Shown here in pieces: positions 1 through 10,060 of a stretch of DNA of 64,000 nt; within the stretch, counting starts at the first letter, position 1; the number at the start of each line of letters is the position of its first letter. The notes beneath the pieces were generated by a model. That model did not search any database, had not been told where the DNA came from, and was given only the letters and a program-made list of their open reading frames with translations. The position numbers and the translations under genes were made by a program. This DNA is from Persicitalea sp963716085 (GTDB taxonomy: Bacteria > Bacteroidota > Bacteroidia > Cytophagales > Spirosomataceae). Where the stretch lies: the NCBI GenBank assembly GCA_963716085.1, contig OY970288.1:1426001-1490000 (forward strand), given 5' to 3'.

Positions 1-11
1 CTACTATTTAT

Positions 12-713
12 ATGAAAACCAACACAGTTGTACAAACGATCAACTTTATCACGCTTGTTTGCCTGTTCTCATGTCCGGTATTCTCGCAAAAACCGGGTGA
101 GTGGCGGAAGCTATTCGACGGAAAAACCACCCAGGGCTGGCATTCCAATCACCAGGACTTCGTCAAGGGCTGGGAGGTAGTGGATGGCAACCTGATGTCC
201 CACGGCCGGAGCGGTGATCTGGTCACCGATGAGGAGTTCGGAAACTTTGAATTAACATTCGAGTTCAAAATCCCGCCGGAAGGCAACAGCGGCGTCATTT
301 ACAAAGTGATCGAAATAGAAAAACAGGTGTCGTTTTACTCCGGGCCGGAGTACCAGATCATCGACGATGAGAACTACCCGCCCGACACCATCGACGGGGT
401 CGTGGTGTACCTCCGAGACAACCAGAAGACGGCCGCCAACTACGATATGCACGCCCCAACTCAGCAAGTTTCAAAGCCCGCCGGACAGTGGAACACAGGG
501 CAGATTATCGTCAGGGACAACCACGTGGAGCACTGGCTCAATGGCGTCAAAGTGGTGGACTATGAATACGGCTCCGAGGCCTGGAAAGCGCAACTCGCCA
601 AAAGCAAATTCACCGAATGGCCCTACGCCGAAGCTCACCACAAAGGAAAAATTGCCTTGCAGGATCACCGGGAGGAGGTGTGGTACCGCAATATCAGGAT
701 TCGTACTTTTTAA
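12..713 (+). CDS. DUF1080 (3-keto-disaccharide hydrolase-like) secreted protein
   Basis: 233 residues: a signal peptide (hydrophobic residues ~9-25, ending near FSQ) and then one concanavalin-like jelly-roll of the DUF1080 family. Visible family marks are KLFDGKTTQGW just after the signal, GNSGVIYKV in the middle, HWLNGVKVVDYEY, and a C-terminal IALQDHREEVWYRNIRIR. Members of this family have been shown to hydrolyse 3-keto-glycosides, and they often sit beside TIM-barrel sugar isomerases like the one at 785-1630, with which this gene is convergent. The protein probably acts in the periplasm. The ATG at 12 is the only start that gives a signal peptide; the promoter is mostly outside the window. 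The family call is secure, the substrate is not. Confidence 0.9.
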   Translation: MKTNTVVQTINFITLVCLFSCPVFSQKPGEWRKLFDGKTTQGWHSNHQDFVKGWEVVDGNLMSHGRSGDLVTDEEFGNFELTFEFKIPPEGNSGVIYKVIEIEKQVSFYSGPEYQIIDDENYPPDTIDGVVVYLRDNQKTAANYDMHAPTQQVSKPAGQWNTGQIIVRDNHVEHWLNGVKVVDYEYGSEAWKAQLAKSKFTEWPYAEAHHKGKIALQDHREEVWYRNIRIRTF

Positions 714-784
714 ATCCCCTTGGCGATGCTTGCCCGGAAGGTTCGTCGGTATCGATGTTGTTCGAGCTTCCGGACGGAGTCCTT

Positions 785-1630
785 CTAGCTCGACAGACCT
801 TCCTTGATAAACCGGTACCCTCCTTTGTAAATCGCCTCGAACGGCGAGAAATCGCGCCAGACGTTGATGGCGTTGGCAAAGTCGGGCTGGGCGGTGCAGA
901 AGGCTTCGATGGTTACCCATCCCTGGTAGTCGATTTCCCGCAAAGTACCAAACACCTCTTCCCAGTGCACCTGCCCGCTGCCGGGGGCACCCCGGTCGTT
1001 TTCGCTGACGTGGAAATGCTTCAGTTGCGGGGCAATGAGGCGGATGGCGTCGGCCTGGCTTTTCTCTTCCAGGTTGGCGTGGTGGGTGTCGTACATGGCC
1101 CCGAGGTTGGGGTGGTCCACGGCGGTGACCAGGGTACTCAGGTCGGCCATGGTGTTGTACATATAGCACTCGAAGCGGTTGACGGCCTCGGGCGTCAGGA
1201 CGACGCCCGTCCCCTCGGCGTGTTCTGCGGCGGCTCTGAGTACTTCGGCGCACCGTTGTTTTTCGTCGGAGGTGGGAGCTTGCCGCGTGAAATGCCCGAA
1301 TCCCGAGTGGAAAGGCCCGCAAATGATGTCCACGTGGGCCGCCGCGCCCGCGTCGATCAACCATTTCAGGCGGTCGAGTCCGGCCTGCCGTAGCTTTTTA
1401 TCGGGGCTGACGATGTTTTCTTCCGGCGTCAGGGTGGCGGCGGCGGTCACGCCCATACCCATGTCCGCCAGGTGCTTGCCGAGTCGGGTGTAGTGGGCCA
1501 GGTCGCCCTGATTGATGAATATTTCGATGCCGTCGTAACCGATTTCTTTTAACTCTTCGATCACGCCGTAATGCTCCTCAGTGACGTGGGTCGTCCAGAG
1601 AAACATATTCATGCCGATTTTTGGGTTCAT
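785..1630 (-). CDS. Ketose 3-epimerase-like TIM-barrel sugar isomerase
   Basis: 281 residues, xylose-isomerase-like TIM barrel (AP endonuclease 2 superfamily), no signal peptide, so cytoplasmic. The four metal ligands of tagatose/psicose 3-epimerase-type enzymes can be placed: E in TPEAVNRFE, D in MYDTHHAN, H in KHFHVSENDRG, and E in VTIEAFCT. The sequence PGSGQVHW also matches that family. I start at the ATG at 1630 (MNPKIGMNMFLW), because the upstream in-frame ATG at 1663 adds 11 residues that do not look like an enzyme N-terminus. It is the last gene of the minus-strand array that starts with the SusC/SusD pair, and is convergent with the DUF1080 gene. It could instead act on a 3-keto sugar. 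Confidence 0.85.
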   Translation of the reverse strand: MNPKIGMNMFLWTTHVTEEHYGVIEELKEIGYDGIEIFINQGDLAHYTRLGKHLADMGMGVTAAATLTPEENIVSPDKKLRQAGLDRLKWLIDAGAAAHVDIICGPFHSGFGHFTRQAPTSDEKQRCAEVLRAAAEHAEGTGVVLTPEAVNRFECYMYNTMADLSTLVTAVDHPNLGAMYDTHHANLEEKSQADAIRLIAPQLKHFHVSENDRGAPGSGQVHWEEVFGTLREIDYQGWVTIEAFCTAQPDFANAINVWRDFSPFEAIYKGGYRFIKEGLSS

Positions 1631-1700
1631 GGTTTTTGGAAATTTAATATGGGGAGAAGGCAATTTTCTGAGAAACTACAGGCTTTTTGCTAGGTCCCGA

Positions 1701-1832
1701 AACGCGATCCCGTTAGGGATCAAATGTGGGTAGAAAAGACAAAACTATCACCACATCCCGTCCCGTACGGGACGGAACACGCCACGTTAAGAGCATTTTC
1801 TACCCACATTTGATCCCTAATGGGATTGCATT
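1701..1832. repeat. Mosaic palindromic repeat, copy A
   Basis: Two arms of about 37 bases in inverted orientation (1701-1737 and 1796-1832) share GGGATCAAATGTGGGTAGAA, and each arm carries its own small palindrome around ATCCC..GGGAT. The centre is a perfect 18-base palindrome at 1758-1775 (core GTCCCGTACGGGAC). Three related copies lie at 4155, 13784 and 15713, always between genes. No ORF. Function unknown; the layout resembles REP/BIME elements. Confidence 0.85.
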
Positions 1833-1863
1833 TAAAAAGACGAGCTAGAAGTCCTATTTTACA

Positions 1864-2244
1864 CTAAAACTTATATCGGTCGACCTTCATTCTCTCAACC
1901 GGAATAGCGCTGCTGCTTTTTTTGATAAAGACCATTCCATCGAAAGCTCGATTATTGATGGGTGAATTAATATGTAAATAAACTCAATTTCACGCCGGAG
2001 GCGTCGACGGTTAATAGAAAAAGCTGAAATAGTCGAACCTGGCACCCCGGAGGGGTCGACCCCTCCGGGGTGCCTTGCAGCCCACATTCACATCTGCTAT
2101 TAACGGCTGACCCCTCCGGGGTGCTTTCTTACAACCTTATCCATCTGTCAATAAGTTTTGTGGGCGTGACGTACTGCGAGACAGGCCAGCTAAATGACTC
2201 AGGTTACCTTCTAGTGCTTTTTTTAGCTCATTCTCCCCGTCACC
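1864..2244 (-). pseudogene. Broken 3' copy of the erythromycin-esterase-like gene
   Basis: Bases 1864-1954 match the 3' end of the intact gene at 6073-6163 almost base for base, including the stop codon at 1864-1866 (6073-6075 in the intact gene). The match breaks at a small element (1955-2151), resumes exactly at 2152 (AGTTTTGTGGGCGTGACG, as at 6164), and after about 2193 skips about 145 bases of the intact gene to resume near 2212 with a region like 6348-6375. It ends near 2244. This is a relic of a second esterase gene or a partial duplication, with one insertion and one internal deletion. It cannot code for an enzyme. Confidence 0.8.
1955..2151. mobile_element. MITE-like element, long copy, in esterase relic
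   Basis: A 197-base element with ends TTGATGGG... and ...CATCTGTCAA (terminal inverted repeat TTGA/TCAA), flanked by TA on both sides (1953-1954 and 2152-2153). The empty site survives in the intact esterase gene at 6162-6163, where a single TA is found, so TA target duplication is directly visible. It carries GGAGGGGTCGACCCCTCC and CCCCTCCGGGG palindromes and no ORF. A 106-base relative at 22715-22820 lacks an inner segment of about 91 bases. TA duplication suggests mobilisation by an IS630/Tc1-type transposase, which is not in this window. Confidence 0.75.
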
Positions 2245-2381
2245 GTGGAGATACAGTCCACGGAATTGAGATGAAATAGAGCAAAGCGATTCAAAAAAAC
2301 CAAATCAGCGAGCATCGTTCAGCCCACGGACGAGCGTAGTTTCTTGATAACTTTCCTTGGGCAATTTTTAGCTTCTTCCGG
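2245..2381. other. Gene-free spacer
   Basis: Downstream side of the sulfatase at 2382. Nothing convincing is seen here. With the repeat at 1701, the esterase relic and the MITE, it completes a 751-base stretch (1631-2381) without an intact gene. Confidence 0.6.
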
Positions 2382-4064
2382 TTATTTTTTCCGTCGCATC
2401 ACCAAAAGGTTCTTGCGAGAAATACTGCCCGTTCGCGCGAACCATTTTTTAAAATCCGCTTCTAACTCAGTAACTACCTTGGGGTGTTCGGTGGCAAGGT
2501 CGTTCGTTTCGGTGCGGTCTTCGACCATGTCGTAGAGTTCCCAGGGGAGTTCGGTTTCCGACGACGGCTCGTAGCGCGAGACGATTTTCCAGTCGCCTTT
2601 CCGCGCCGCGCGGTGTCCCAGGTGGTTCCAGAAAAGCACTTTGTGACCTTGCCGCTGCTTTCCTTGCAGGATCGGCAGCAGGCTTTTGCCTTCCAAGGGT
2701 TTGATATCGTGGCCGTTGAAGGTTTCGGGGTGCTTGGCTCCGGCCAGTTCGGCGACGGTCGGCATCAGGTCGATGACGTGGCCGACCTGGTTGTCCATCG
2801 TTCCGGCCTCGATCATTTGGGGGTACCAGGCGATGAGCGGCGTGGCGTTGCCGCCCTCGTGCGTCCACTGCTTGAACCAATGGAATGGCGTGTTGCTGGC
2901 GTTGGCCCAACTCGCCTCGTAGCCGTCGAAGGAGTCAGGATGGCCCGTGGGTACGCCCGGCTTGCCCCAGTGGATATTCTCGGCGCAGCCTCCGTTGTCC
3001 GACAGGAAGAAAATGATGGTGTTGTCGAGCTCGTTGGTTTCTTTCAGGAAGGCCAGCAGTCGGCCGATGTTCTGATCCATGCGGTCGATCATGGCGGCGT
3101 AGGTCGCCATCATGCGGTCGTAGTACTTCTTTTCATCCGGGCTAAGTGCATCCCAATCTTTCGCCTGCGGGTTGCGCGGACTGAGTTTCCATTTTTCGGG
3201 TACGATGCCCAATTCCACCAGTCGGCGATACCGCTGCTCGCGGATGGCGTCCCAGCCGACGAGGTACTTTCCTTCGTACTTGGCGATGTCCTCTTCGAAA
3301 GCGTGCAGCGGCCAGTGGGGAGCCGTGTACGGCAGGTACATAAAAAAGGGCTGGTCGGCATTTGATTTTCGCAAATCCCGGAGGTTGTCCATCGCGCGAT
3401 CAGTGTAGGCATCGGTGGCGTACCACTGCGAGCCGTCGGGTTTTTTGAGGAGTTTGTAGTTGGTTCTTCCTGCCTCGATCCAGTCGCCGGGTACTTCGAT
3501 CGCCTTGTCGTCGATCACGTAGGGCCGATCCTCAGCCAAACCGAAGTAGTGCCCCGTGGTGGTGGTACTGGCGTACTGACGATCAAAGCCTCTTTTCATC
3601 GGCCAGGCGTGTTCTTGCTTACCTAAATGCCACTTGCCGGAAATGATGCAGTGGTAGTTTTGGGTTCCAAGTACCTCCGCCATCGTGACCGTATTTTTAC
3701 TCAAAAAACCACGGTAACCGGGTACTTCGTCGTCGGCGTCCATTTCGCCCATGTCCGCCTGCACGGGGTACACGCCCGTCATCAGGGCAGCCCGCGTCGG
3801 GCAGCAGCGCGAGGCGTTGTAATACTGGGTGAAGCGAAGTCCTTCGGCGGCCAATCGGTCGATGTTCGGCGTAGCGATTTCCGAGCCGAAGCACCCGATG
3901 TCGGAGTACCCCATGTCGTCGGCCATAATCAGGACGATGTTGGGCCGCTTGGCCTGCACTTCCTTTTGAGCCGGAAGCTGGTACGCGGCAATCACGCCGA
4001 GAACTACCAACGCTAGACCCATGAGTAACGCAATATTTTTGACGTTTGACTTAGTTCGTATCAT
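2382..4064 (-). CDS. S1-family sulfatase (arylsulfatase-like)
   Basis: 560 residues. An N-terminal hydrophobic segment (~10-30) serves as signal peptide or anchor, followed by RPNIVLIMADDMG (metal-binding DD at 49-50). The formylglycine motif C87-C-P-T-R91 is followed by AALMTG, and GKWHLG and DNGGCAENIHWG give further active-site residues. It should hydrolyse a sulfate ester on a glycan in the periplasm after conversion of Cys87 to formylglycine by an anaerobic-type or FGE maturase encoded elsewhere. The insert around residues 225-310 and the TWxxEGG region resemble subfamily S1_4-type enzymes, but I would not fix the subfamily. It follows the FAD oxidoreductase at 4338-6011, separated by a repeat. 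Confidence 0.93.
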   Translation of the reverse strand: MIRTKSNVKNIALLMGLALVVLGVIAAYQLPAQKEVQAKRPNIVLIMADDMGYSDIGCFGSEIATPNIDRLAAEGLRFTQYYNASRCCPTRAALMTGVYPVQADMGEMDADDEVPGYRGFLSKNTVTMAEVLGTQNYHCIISGKWHLGKQEHAWPMKRGFDRQYASTTTTGHYFGLAEDRPYVIDDKAIEVPGDWIEAGRTNYKLLKKPDGSQWYATDAYTDRAMDNLRDLRKSNADQPFFMYLPYTAPHWPLHAFEEDIAKYEGKYLVGWDAIREQRYRRLVELGIVPEKWKLSPRNPQAKDWDALSPDEKKYYDRMMATYAAMIDRMDQNIGRLLAFLKETNELDNTIIFFLSDNGGCAENIHWGKPGVPTGHPDSFDGYEASWANASNTPFHWFKQWTHEGGNATPLIAWYPQMIEAGTMDNQVGHVIDLMPTVAELAGAKHPETFNGHDIKPLEGKSLLPILQGKQRQGHKVLFWNHLGHRAARKGDWKIVSRYEPSSETELPWELYDMVEDRTETNDLATEHPKVVTELEADFKKWFARTGSISRKNLLVMRRKK

Positions 4065-4154
4065 TTGACAAGATTTGCTTTGTATCTGAAAAGCTGTTTG
4101 AGTTGGCTTTGCATCAGTAGGACGAAAAAAGCGATTAAGAATTTTTTAAGAGTA

Positions 4155-4330
4155 GGACTTTCGCTACGGCTGGGGATAAATGTGCCGCTAGGCACAGGAT
4201 GTGGGTATAAAAAGCCAATTCGTTGGCGGGTCATGTCCCGTACGGGACATAATAATCGACTAGGAAAGTACTTTTTTACCCACATTTGATCCCTGATGGG
4301 ATCGCATTCAAGACGGCAAGCGAAAGTCTT
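4155..4330. repeat. Mosaic palindromic repeat, copy B
   Basis: Outer inverted ends GGACTTTCGCT (4155-4165) and AGCGAAAGTC (4319-4328). The left arm carries TGTGCCGCTAGGCACA and then GTGGGTATAAAA; the right arm has TTTTTTACCCACATTTGATCCC with ATCCCTGATGGGAT. The centre is TGTCCCGTACGGGACA. One arm is therefore of the 'gcc/ggc' type and the other of the 'atccc' type, unlike copy A where both are 'atccc'. Confidence 0.85.
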
Positions 4331-4337
4331 AAAGAGA

Positions 4338-6011
<1,674 letters not shown>

Positions 6012-6072
6012 GTTAGTTGGATGGGTTTTGGGTTGATCTTTCAAATTTTGCTTCACCGTGGGCTGTGTCTGC

Positions 6073-7500
6073 CTAAAACTTATACTGGTCGATCTTCATT
6101 CTCTCAACCGGAATAGCGCTACTGCTTTTTTTGATAAAGACCATCCCATCGAAAGCTCGATTAAGTTTTGTGGGCGTGACGTACTCCGAGACAGGCCAGC
6201 TACTTGAAAACCGAGAACCCAGACTATACACGCCAATCTCCCGCTCATTGAGCCATTCGTTGACAACCGGGGTTCGGGACGTCTTCGTGAAGTCGACGAA
6301 GGAGTCTGGCAAACCTGCTTGCACGAAATAATAGCTCAAATTTCCCTCCGGTGCTTCTTTTAGTTCATTATCCTCCCAATCTGGCGAATTTTTCAGGTCT
6401 GTGTTTTTCGACCGGAATCTGCCGGCGTATAAATCAAACCCGACCGCATAATAGCGGTCAGCGAGCGCGGAGCGAAGGTGGCTTCCCATGCTAGGGTACG
6501 TTTTCCCATCCAAAAAATCTTTGGCGATGTGGCCATTGTGACCCCAAACTACCATTTTTGTGTCCTGTGGGAAATACGCCAACCACATCAATATATTCTG
6601 AGCCATGAAAAAATCTCGATTTTCGCGCCATTTTTGCTCCGTCCAGCCATAGCTGTACGCTACGATAAATTGATGCAGGATCCTGTGGTTCCAAGCCGCT
6701 TCGTCGAATTCTGCCAATGAAACCTGAGCGGTGTACCGCTCTTTATTGTGCAGCAATTCCTCAGTCAGTTGCTTCATAGGAGCCGCCAGCGTTCTGATGG
6801 AAGTATCCCCGGAATAGATTCCCCCGGTTTTTTCACTTTCCAGAACACGCCTCAGTAGGCTATCGACCCTTTCTTTCTTTGCATCATTTACCTTCTCGTA
6901 AAACTTCGACACGCTTTGAGCTGCCGCGTCGTTTACTTGCGGATCGTAACCGACAAATTGAATTTTCTTCTCAGGATTTTTTTCATTGTACGTCCTCATC
7001 CAACGTATCATCTCCCTGATTTCTTCGGTTCGCCAGGTCGTAAATCCCTGGATAACGGTGGCCGTGTCCAAACTACCTGTGCCATGCATAACGTAGTCAT
7101 TGATGTACTTGCACCTCGAATAGCTAGCCTCGATGGCGAAAACGGTGAAGCCCATTTCATTGACCAAAAATTTCAAAAGCCGATGCTTCATTTGAAAAAT
7201 TTCACGGCTGCCGTGCGTTGCTTCGCCCAACCCCACGATAGGTTTGTCTTTGAGTATCTCTTTGAGTGGTGCCAAATCATCCGAGTTGATTTGCGGATTT
7301 GTTCCGGCAATAGGCACAGCGTTATTTTTTAACCAATTGACAAATTCTTGTTCATCGGCCCGATTGCGCTCCGTTTTGTCTCGCACACTAGCACCGTTTT
7401 CCTCTTCTTGCCCTAAAACGGGGGGGCAAACCGTTGCGGAAACCAGGGCCGCTAGTATTGCCAGGCGGGCAAGTACAAGAATGAGCGTTTGCATAGTCAT
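6073..7500 (-). CDS. Erythromycin-esterase-family protein
   Basis: 475 residues, signal peptide (~1-30, LAALVSATVCPPVLG). The Ere family motif GLGEATHGSRE is at ~91-100 (E93 and H96 being the usual active-site residues), AIEASYSRC follows, and a later WGHNGHIAKD gives the second conserved His pair. EreA/EreB hydrolyse macrolide lactones, but many family members in Bacteroidota sit in glycan loci and have no known drug substrate, so resistance should not be assumed. It lies between a sulfatase and an FAD oxidoreductase on the same strand. A broken copy of its 3' end is at 1864-2244. Confidence 0.88.
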   Translation of the reverse strand: MTMQTLILVLARLAILAALVSATVCPPVLGQEEENGASVRDKTERNRADEQEFVNWLKNNAVPIAGTNPQINSDDLAPLKEILKDKPIVGLGEATHGSREIFQMKHRLLKFLVNEMGFTVFAIEASYSRCKYINDYVMHGTGSLDTATVIQGFTTWRTEEIREMIRWMRTYNEKNPEKKIQFVGYDPQVNDAAAQSVSKFYEKVNDAKKERVDSLLRRVLESEKTGGIYSGDTSIRTLAAPMKQLTEELLHNKERYTAQVSLAEFDEAAWNHRILHQFIVAYSYGWTEQKWRENRDFFMAQNILMWLAYFPQDTKMVVWGHNGHIAKDFLDGKTYPSMGSHLRSALADRYYAVGFDLYAGRFRSKNTDLKNSPDWEDNELKEAPEGNLSYYFVQAGLPDSFVDFTKTSRTPVVNEWLNEREIGVYSLGSRFSSSWPVSEYVTPTKLNRAFDGMVFIKKSSSAIPVERMKIDQYKF

Positions 7501-7569
7501 GTTGGCTTCTCTGATTACCCCATACAGAAATGGGGCAAATCATCTTTTGATATTTACGTGGAATTCATG

Positions 7570-8937
7570 TCAACGAGAAGCACTCTCCCTCGACTTCCCA
7601 ATTTCCCGCTGCGCCGTTTCTCTCAATTCTGCCAGTACTTTCGCTGAGCTTTTCTCCGCTACCAAATTCCTCAACTCCTGCGGATCGTCCCGCAAATCGT
7701 ACAGTTCCTCGTAATAAGGTACCTCTGGTTTTTCCAGATCATAGGTGACGATGTACTTCCAGTCGCGGGTACGGATCGCGTAGTGCGGATACGTACCATG
7801 CACGGGTAGCGGTGCTTCATAAAAGACGAACTTTCGCTGCGGTTTACCCTTGGTGAGCAGTTGTTTTTTGAGGCTGATTCCCGGCGAGCCTTCTTTTGGG
7901 TCTATGTTTGCCAAATCGAGAATGGTGGGAAAAAGGTCGATGTTCAGCACCAACTCCTCTGATTTCCGGGCAAGTACCTTCTGCCCCAACACGAAAAACG
8001 GGATGCGCATCGACTCTTCGTAGGCAAGTACCTTGCTCGTCAGGCCGTGTTCGGCCATGAACCAGCCATTGTCACCCAGCACGATGACGTAGGTACTTTC
8101 AGAAAGTTTGGAATCATCGAGGTAGTCGAGCAGTCGGCCCGCCGCGCGATCCATGGCGTAGTTGGCGGCGGCGTATTTATAGACGTGGCTCTTGATCGAG
8201 TCCGGCTTATCATAGCCGTACTCCAGCGCCCGCTGGTGCGGTCGGCTGCTGGCGAGGTAGTTGGGTTTGCCCGCGTAATCGGTGTTCCAGTCGGGCGGTA
8301 GGGGCGCGGTGGGTTGGCTGAAATTTTGCCGGGTAGTTTCCGGGATCGGCCAGTCGTAGTTCTCGTCCATGTGCGGAGCGAAGGTGTTGACGAAGAGGAA
8401 AAAGGGCTTGCCGTCGCGCTGTTTGAGGTAGTTAATGCTTTGGTCGATGGTGTTGTCATCAATGAATCCCCGAGTGGGTACTTTCGCGCCGTTTTCCAAA
8501 AAATCCACATCCCAATAACCCGTGATGCCATTGAAGATAAATGAATAGTCAAAGCCCAAATCGTGCGGCTTGTTGGGTAGATGCCACTTGCCGAAGACAG
8601 CGGTAGCGTAGCCGTTGTTTTTCAAAACATTCCCCATAGTACCCGGCTCGTCCCGCAACCGCGACCCCATATTCATCACGCCGTTCTGGCTGCCGTACTT
8701 TCCGCTCAGGATCGCCGCCCGGCTGGGCGTACAAATGGAAAGCGTCACGAAGGCGTTGGGGAAATAAGTACCCCGCGCGGCGGCTTTGGCCAGTTGGGGC
8801 GAGGCGAAGTAGGTACTTTTGCCGTGGCTCAGGGCGTCCCAGCGCTGGTCGTCGATGAGCAGGATGATGAAGTTGGGCGGGGCGGCTTTGGGATTGGGAA
8901 TTAACCAGGAAAGCAGGAAGAATAGCGGAAGAATCAT
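7570..8937 (-). CDS. S1-family sulfatase
   Basis: 455 residues from the ATG at 8937 (MILPLFFLLSW), which gives a clean signal peptide and avoids the overlap with the upstream kinase gene that the ATG at 8988 would create. Metal ligands LLIDDQRWD (DD at 29-30), catalytic C69-T-P-S-R73 with AAILSG, GKWHLPNKPHDLGF, and GDNGWFMAEHG. The layout is close to iduronate-2-sulfatase/choline-sulfatase-like S1 enzymes (for example S1_7-like), but specificity is not visible. It starts 19 bases after the acid-sugar kinase stop, so it is likely co-transcribed with the aldolase-dehydrogenase-kinase trio. Confidence 0.92.
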   Translation of the reverse strand: MILPLFFLLSWLIPNPKAAPPNFIILLIDDQRWDALSHGKSTYFASPQLAKAAARGTYFPNAFVTLSICTPSRAAILSGKYGSQNGVMNMGSRLRDEPGTMGNVLKNNGYATAVFGKWHLPNKPHDLGFDYSFIFNGITGYWDVDFLENGAKVPTRGFIDDNTIDQSINYLKQRDGKPFFLFVNTFAPHMDENYDWPIPETTRQNFSQPTAPLPPDWNTDYAGKPNYLASSRPHQRALEYGYDKPDSIKSHVYKYAAANYAMDRAAGRLLDYLDDSKLSESTYVIVLGDNGWFMAEHGLTSKVLAYEESMRIPFFVLGQKVLARKSEELVLNIDLFPTILDLANIDPKEGSPGISLKKQLLTKGKPQRKFVFYEAPLPVHGTYPHYAIRTRDWKYIVTYDLEKPEVPYYEELYDLRDDPQELRNLVAEKSSAKVLAELRETAQREIGKSRESASR

Positions 8938-8956
8938 AGATATTGGCTCAAAGAAG

Positions 8957-10060
8957 TCAAGTAATAAATAAACCTTCGGGCCAGGCATAACTACCCGGCT
9001 TCACGGTAAAAATGCGCCCTTCGCCACCGACATCTTGCAAACTAACGATACCCCGCTGATGCACGCCCACCACGGCCAGGGTACTCACGCCCAACCGCTG
9101 GAACAGGGCAGAGGCCGTGCTGCCGCCTTCGATGAACACGTCCACCGGGTACTTTGTACTTTCCAGCACATCGCCCAGCAGGTGCGCCAGGCGACGCGCC
9201 ACCAGAGATGGGGTAATTCCCGTTAGATAATTTTCAATCTTTAAAACGACTACGTCGTGAAGTTGCATTTTTTGTTTTACTGATTCAATCCAGATTCGCG
9301 GCGCGGAATCGTCGTCTTCGGCGGTCAGGATCAGTTGGCTGGGTACCAAAATTCGGGCAGAACCATTGGCTTCCGCTTGGTTGAAAAACTGCTGGCTGTA
9401 CTCGCTTTTGCTTCCCTGCACGACTAGTTTCTTTTTTAAATGTTTGAGGACCAGGGTACTTTTAGTTTCTGCGGCTCCATGACGAGCCGACAAAATGGCG
9501 GCAAAGAAATCTCCGCCCCCCGCCCCCAGGGTAGTGCCGCCAACTTGCGACGCTAATTCCCTCACGTCTGCCACATCGCCTATATCCGGTACCACGGTTT
9601 TCGGGTTTGACCCAATCGTGTCGGTGACGTAGGGGCTATTTATAGGAAATTCCGGGTCGCGGGCAAAATCGGTTTCGTTGATCGGCACACCGTTCACAAA
9701 GTACCTTCCCCCGCTGATCGTCCGGCCCAGCGAGGGGTTAGCGGGGATGAAAAGTACCTTTTCAAAATCGGTATGGCGCAGGATGACGTCCAGTTCCAGA
9801 GCGATGTGGCCCCGTAGGGCGCTGTCGGTTTTTTTATAGAGAAGCACAGCGTCCATCCGGGCGATTCTCTGAACGAGATTCGTAATAATCCGCGCGGCTG
9901 CTTCGGACGACTTCGAGCGCGTATCAGTATCGATGACTACCAGTTCGGCGTCGATTGCCGTATCCAGGGTAGTTTGCACCGCGACGCGGTAGCCCGCCTG
10001 CCAGGCGATGCCCGCGATTTCGGCCGCTCCGGTCAGATCGTCGGCCAGCACTATTTTCAT
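8957..10060 (-). CDS. DUF1537 four-carbon acid sugar kinase (threonate/erythronate kinase-like)
   Basis: 367 residues from the ATG at 10060. The in-frame reading upstream of it is just the other frame of the PdxA gene. The N-terminal substrate domain begins KIVLADDLTGAAEIAG and has VIDTDTRSKSSEAA; the C-terminal nucleotide-binding domain has DVFIEGGSTASALFQRLG. DUF1537 enzymes phosphorylate D-threonate, D- or L-erythronate and related acids at O4 (DtnK, OtnK and relatives). The start overlaps the PdxA stop by four bases (ATGA), implying coupled translation. Kinase plus PdxA-type dehydrogenase is the known route from threonate or erythronate to dihydroxyacetone phosphate. At 367 residues it is somewhat short for the family (~400-430). 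Confidence 0.88.
   Translation of the reverse strand: MKIVLADDLTGAAEIAGIAWQAGYRVAVQTTLDTAIDAELVVIDTDTRSKSSEAAARIITNLVQRIARMDAVLLYKKTDSALRGHIALELDVILRHTDFEKVLFIPANPSLGRTISGGRYFVNGVPINETDFARDPEFPINSPYVTDTIGSNPKTVVPDIGDVADVRELASQVGGTTLGAGGGDFFAAILSARHGAAETKSTLVLKHLKKKLVVQGSKSEYSQQFFNQAEANGSARILVPSQLILTAEDDDSAPRIWIESVKQKMQLHDVVVLKIENYLTGITPSLVARRLAHLLGDVLESTKYPVDVFIEGGSTASALFQRLGVSTLAVVGVHQRGIVSLQDVGGEGRIFTVKPGSYAWPEGLFIT

Noticed and set aside
1701..1832. CRISPR-like repeat arrangement
   Set aside because: Units are palindromic, dispersed and inverted, not regularly spaced direct repeats, and no cas genes are present.
6073..7500. Macrolide resistance gene
   Set aside because: Family membership is clear but the context is glycan use; no evidence for a drug substrate.
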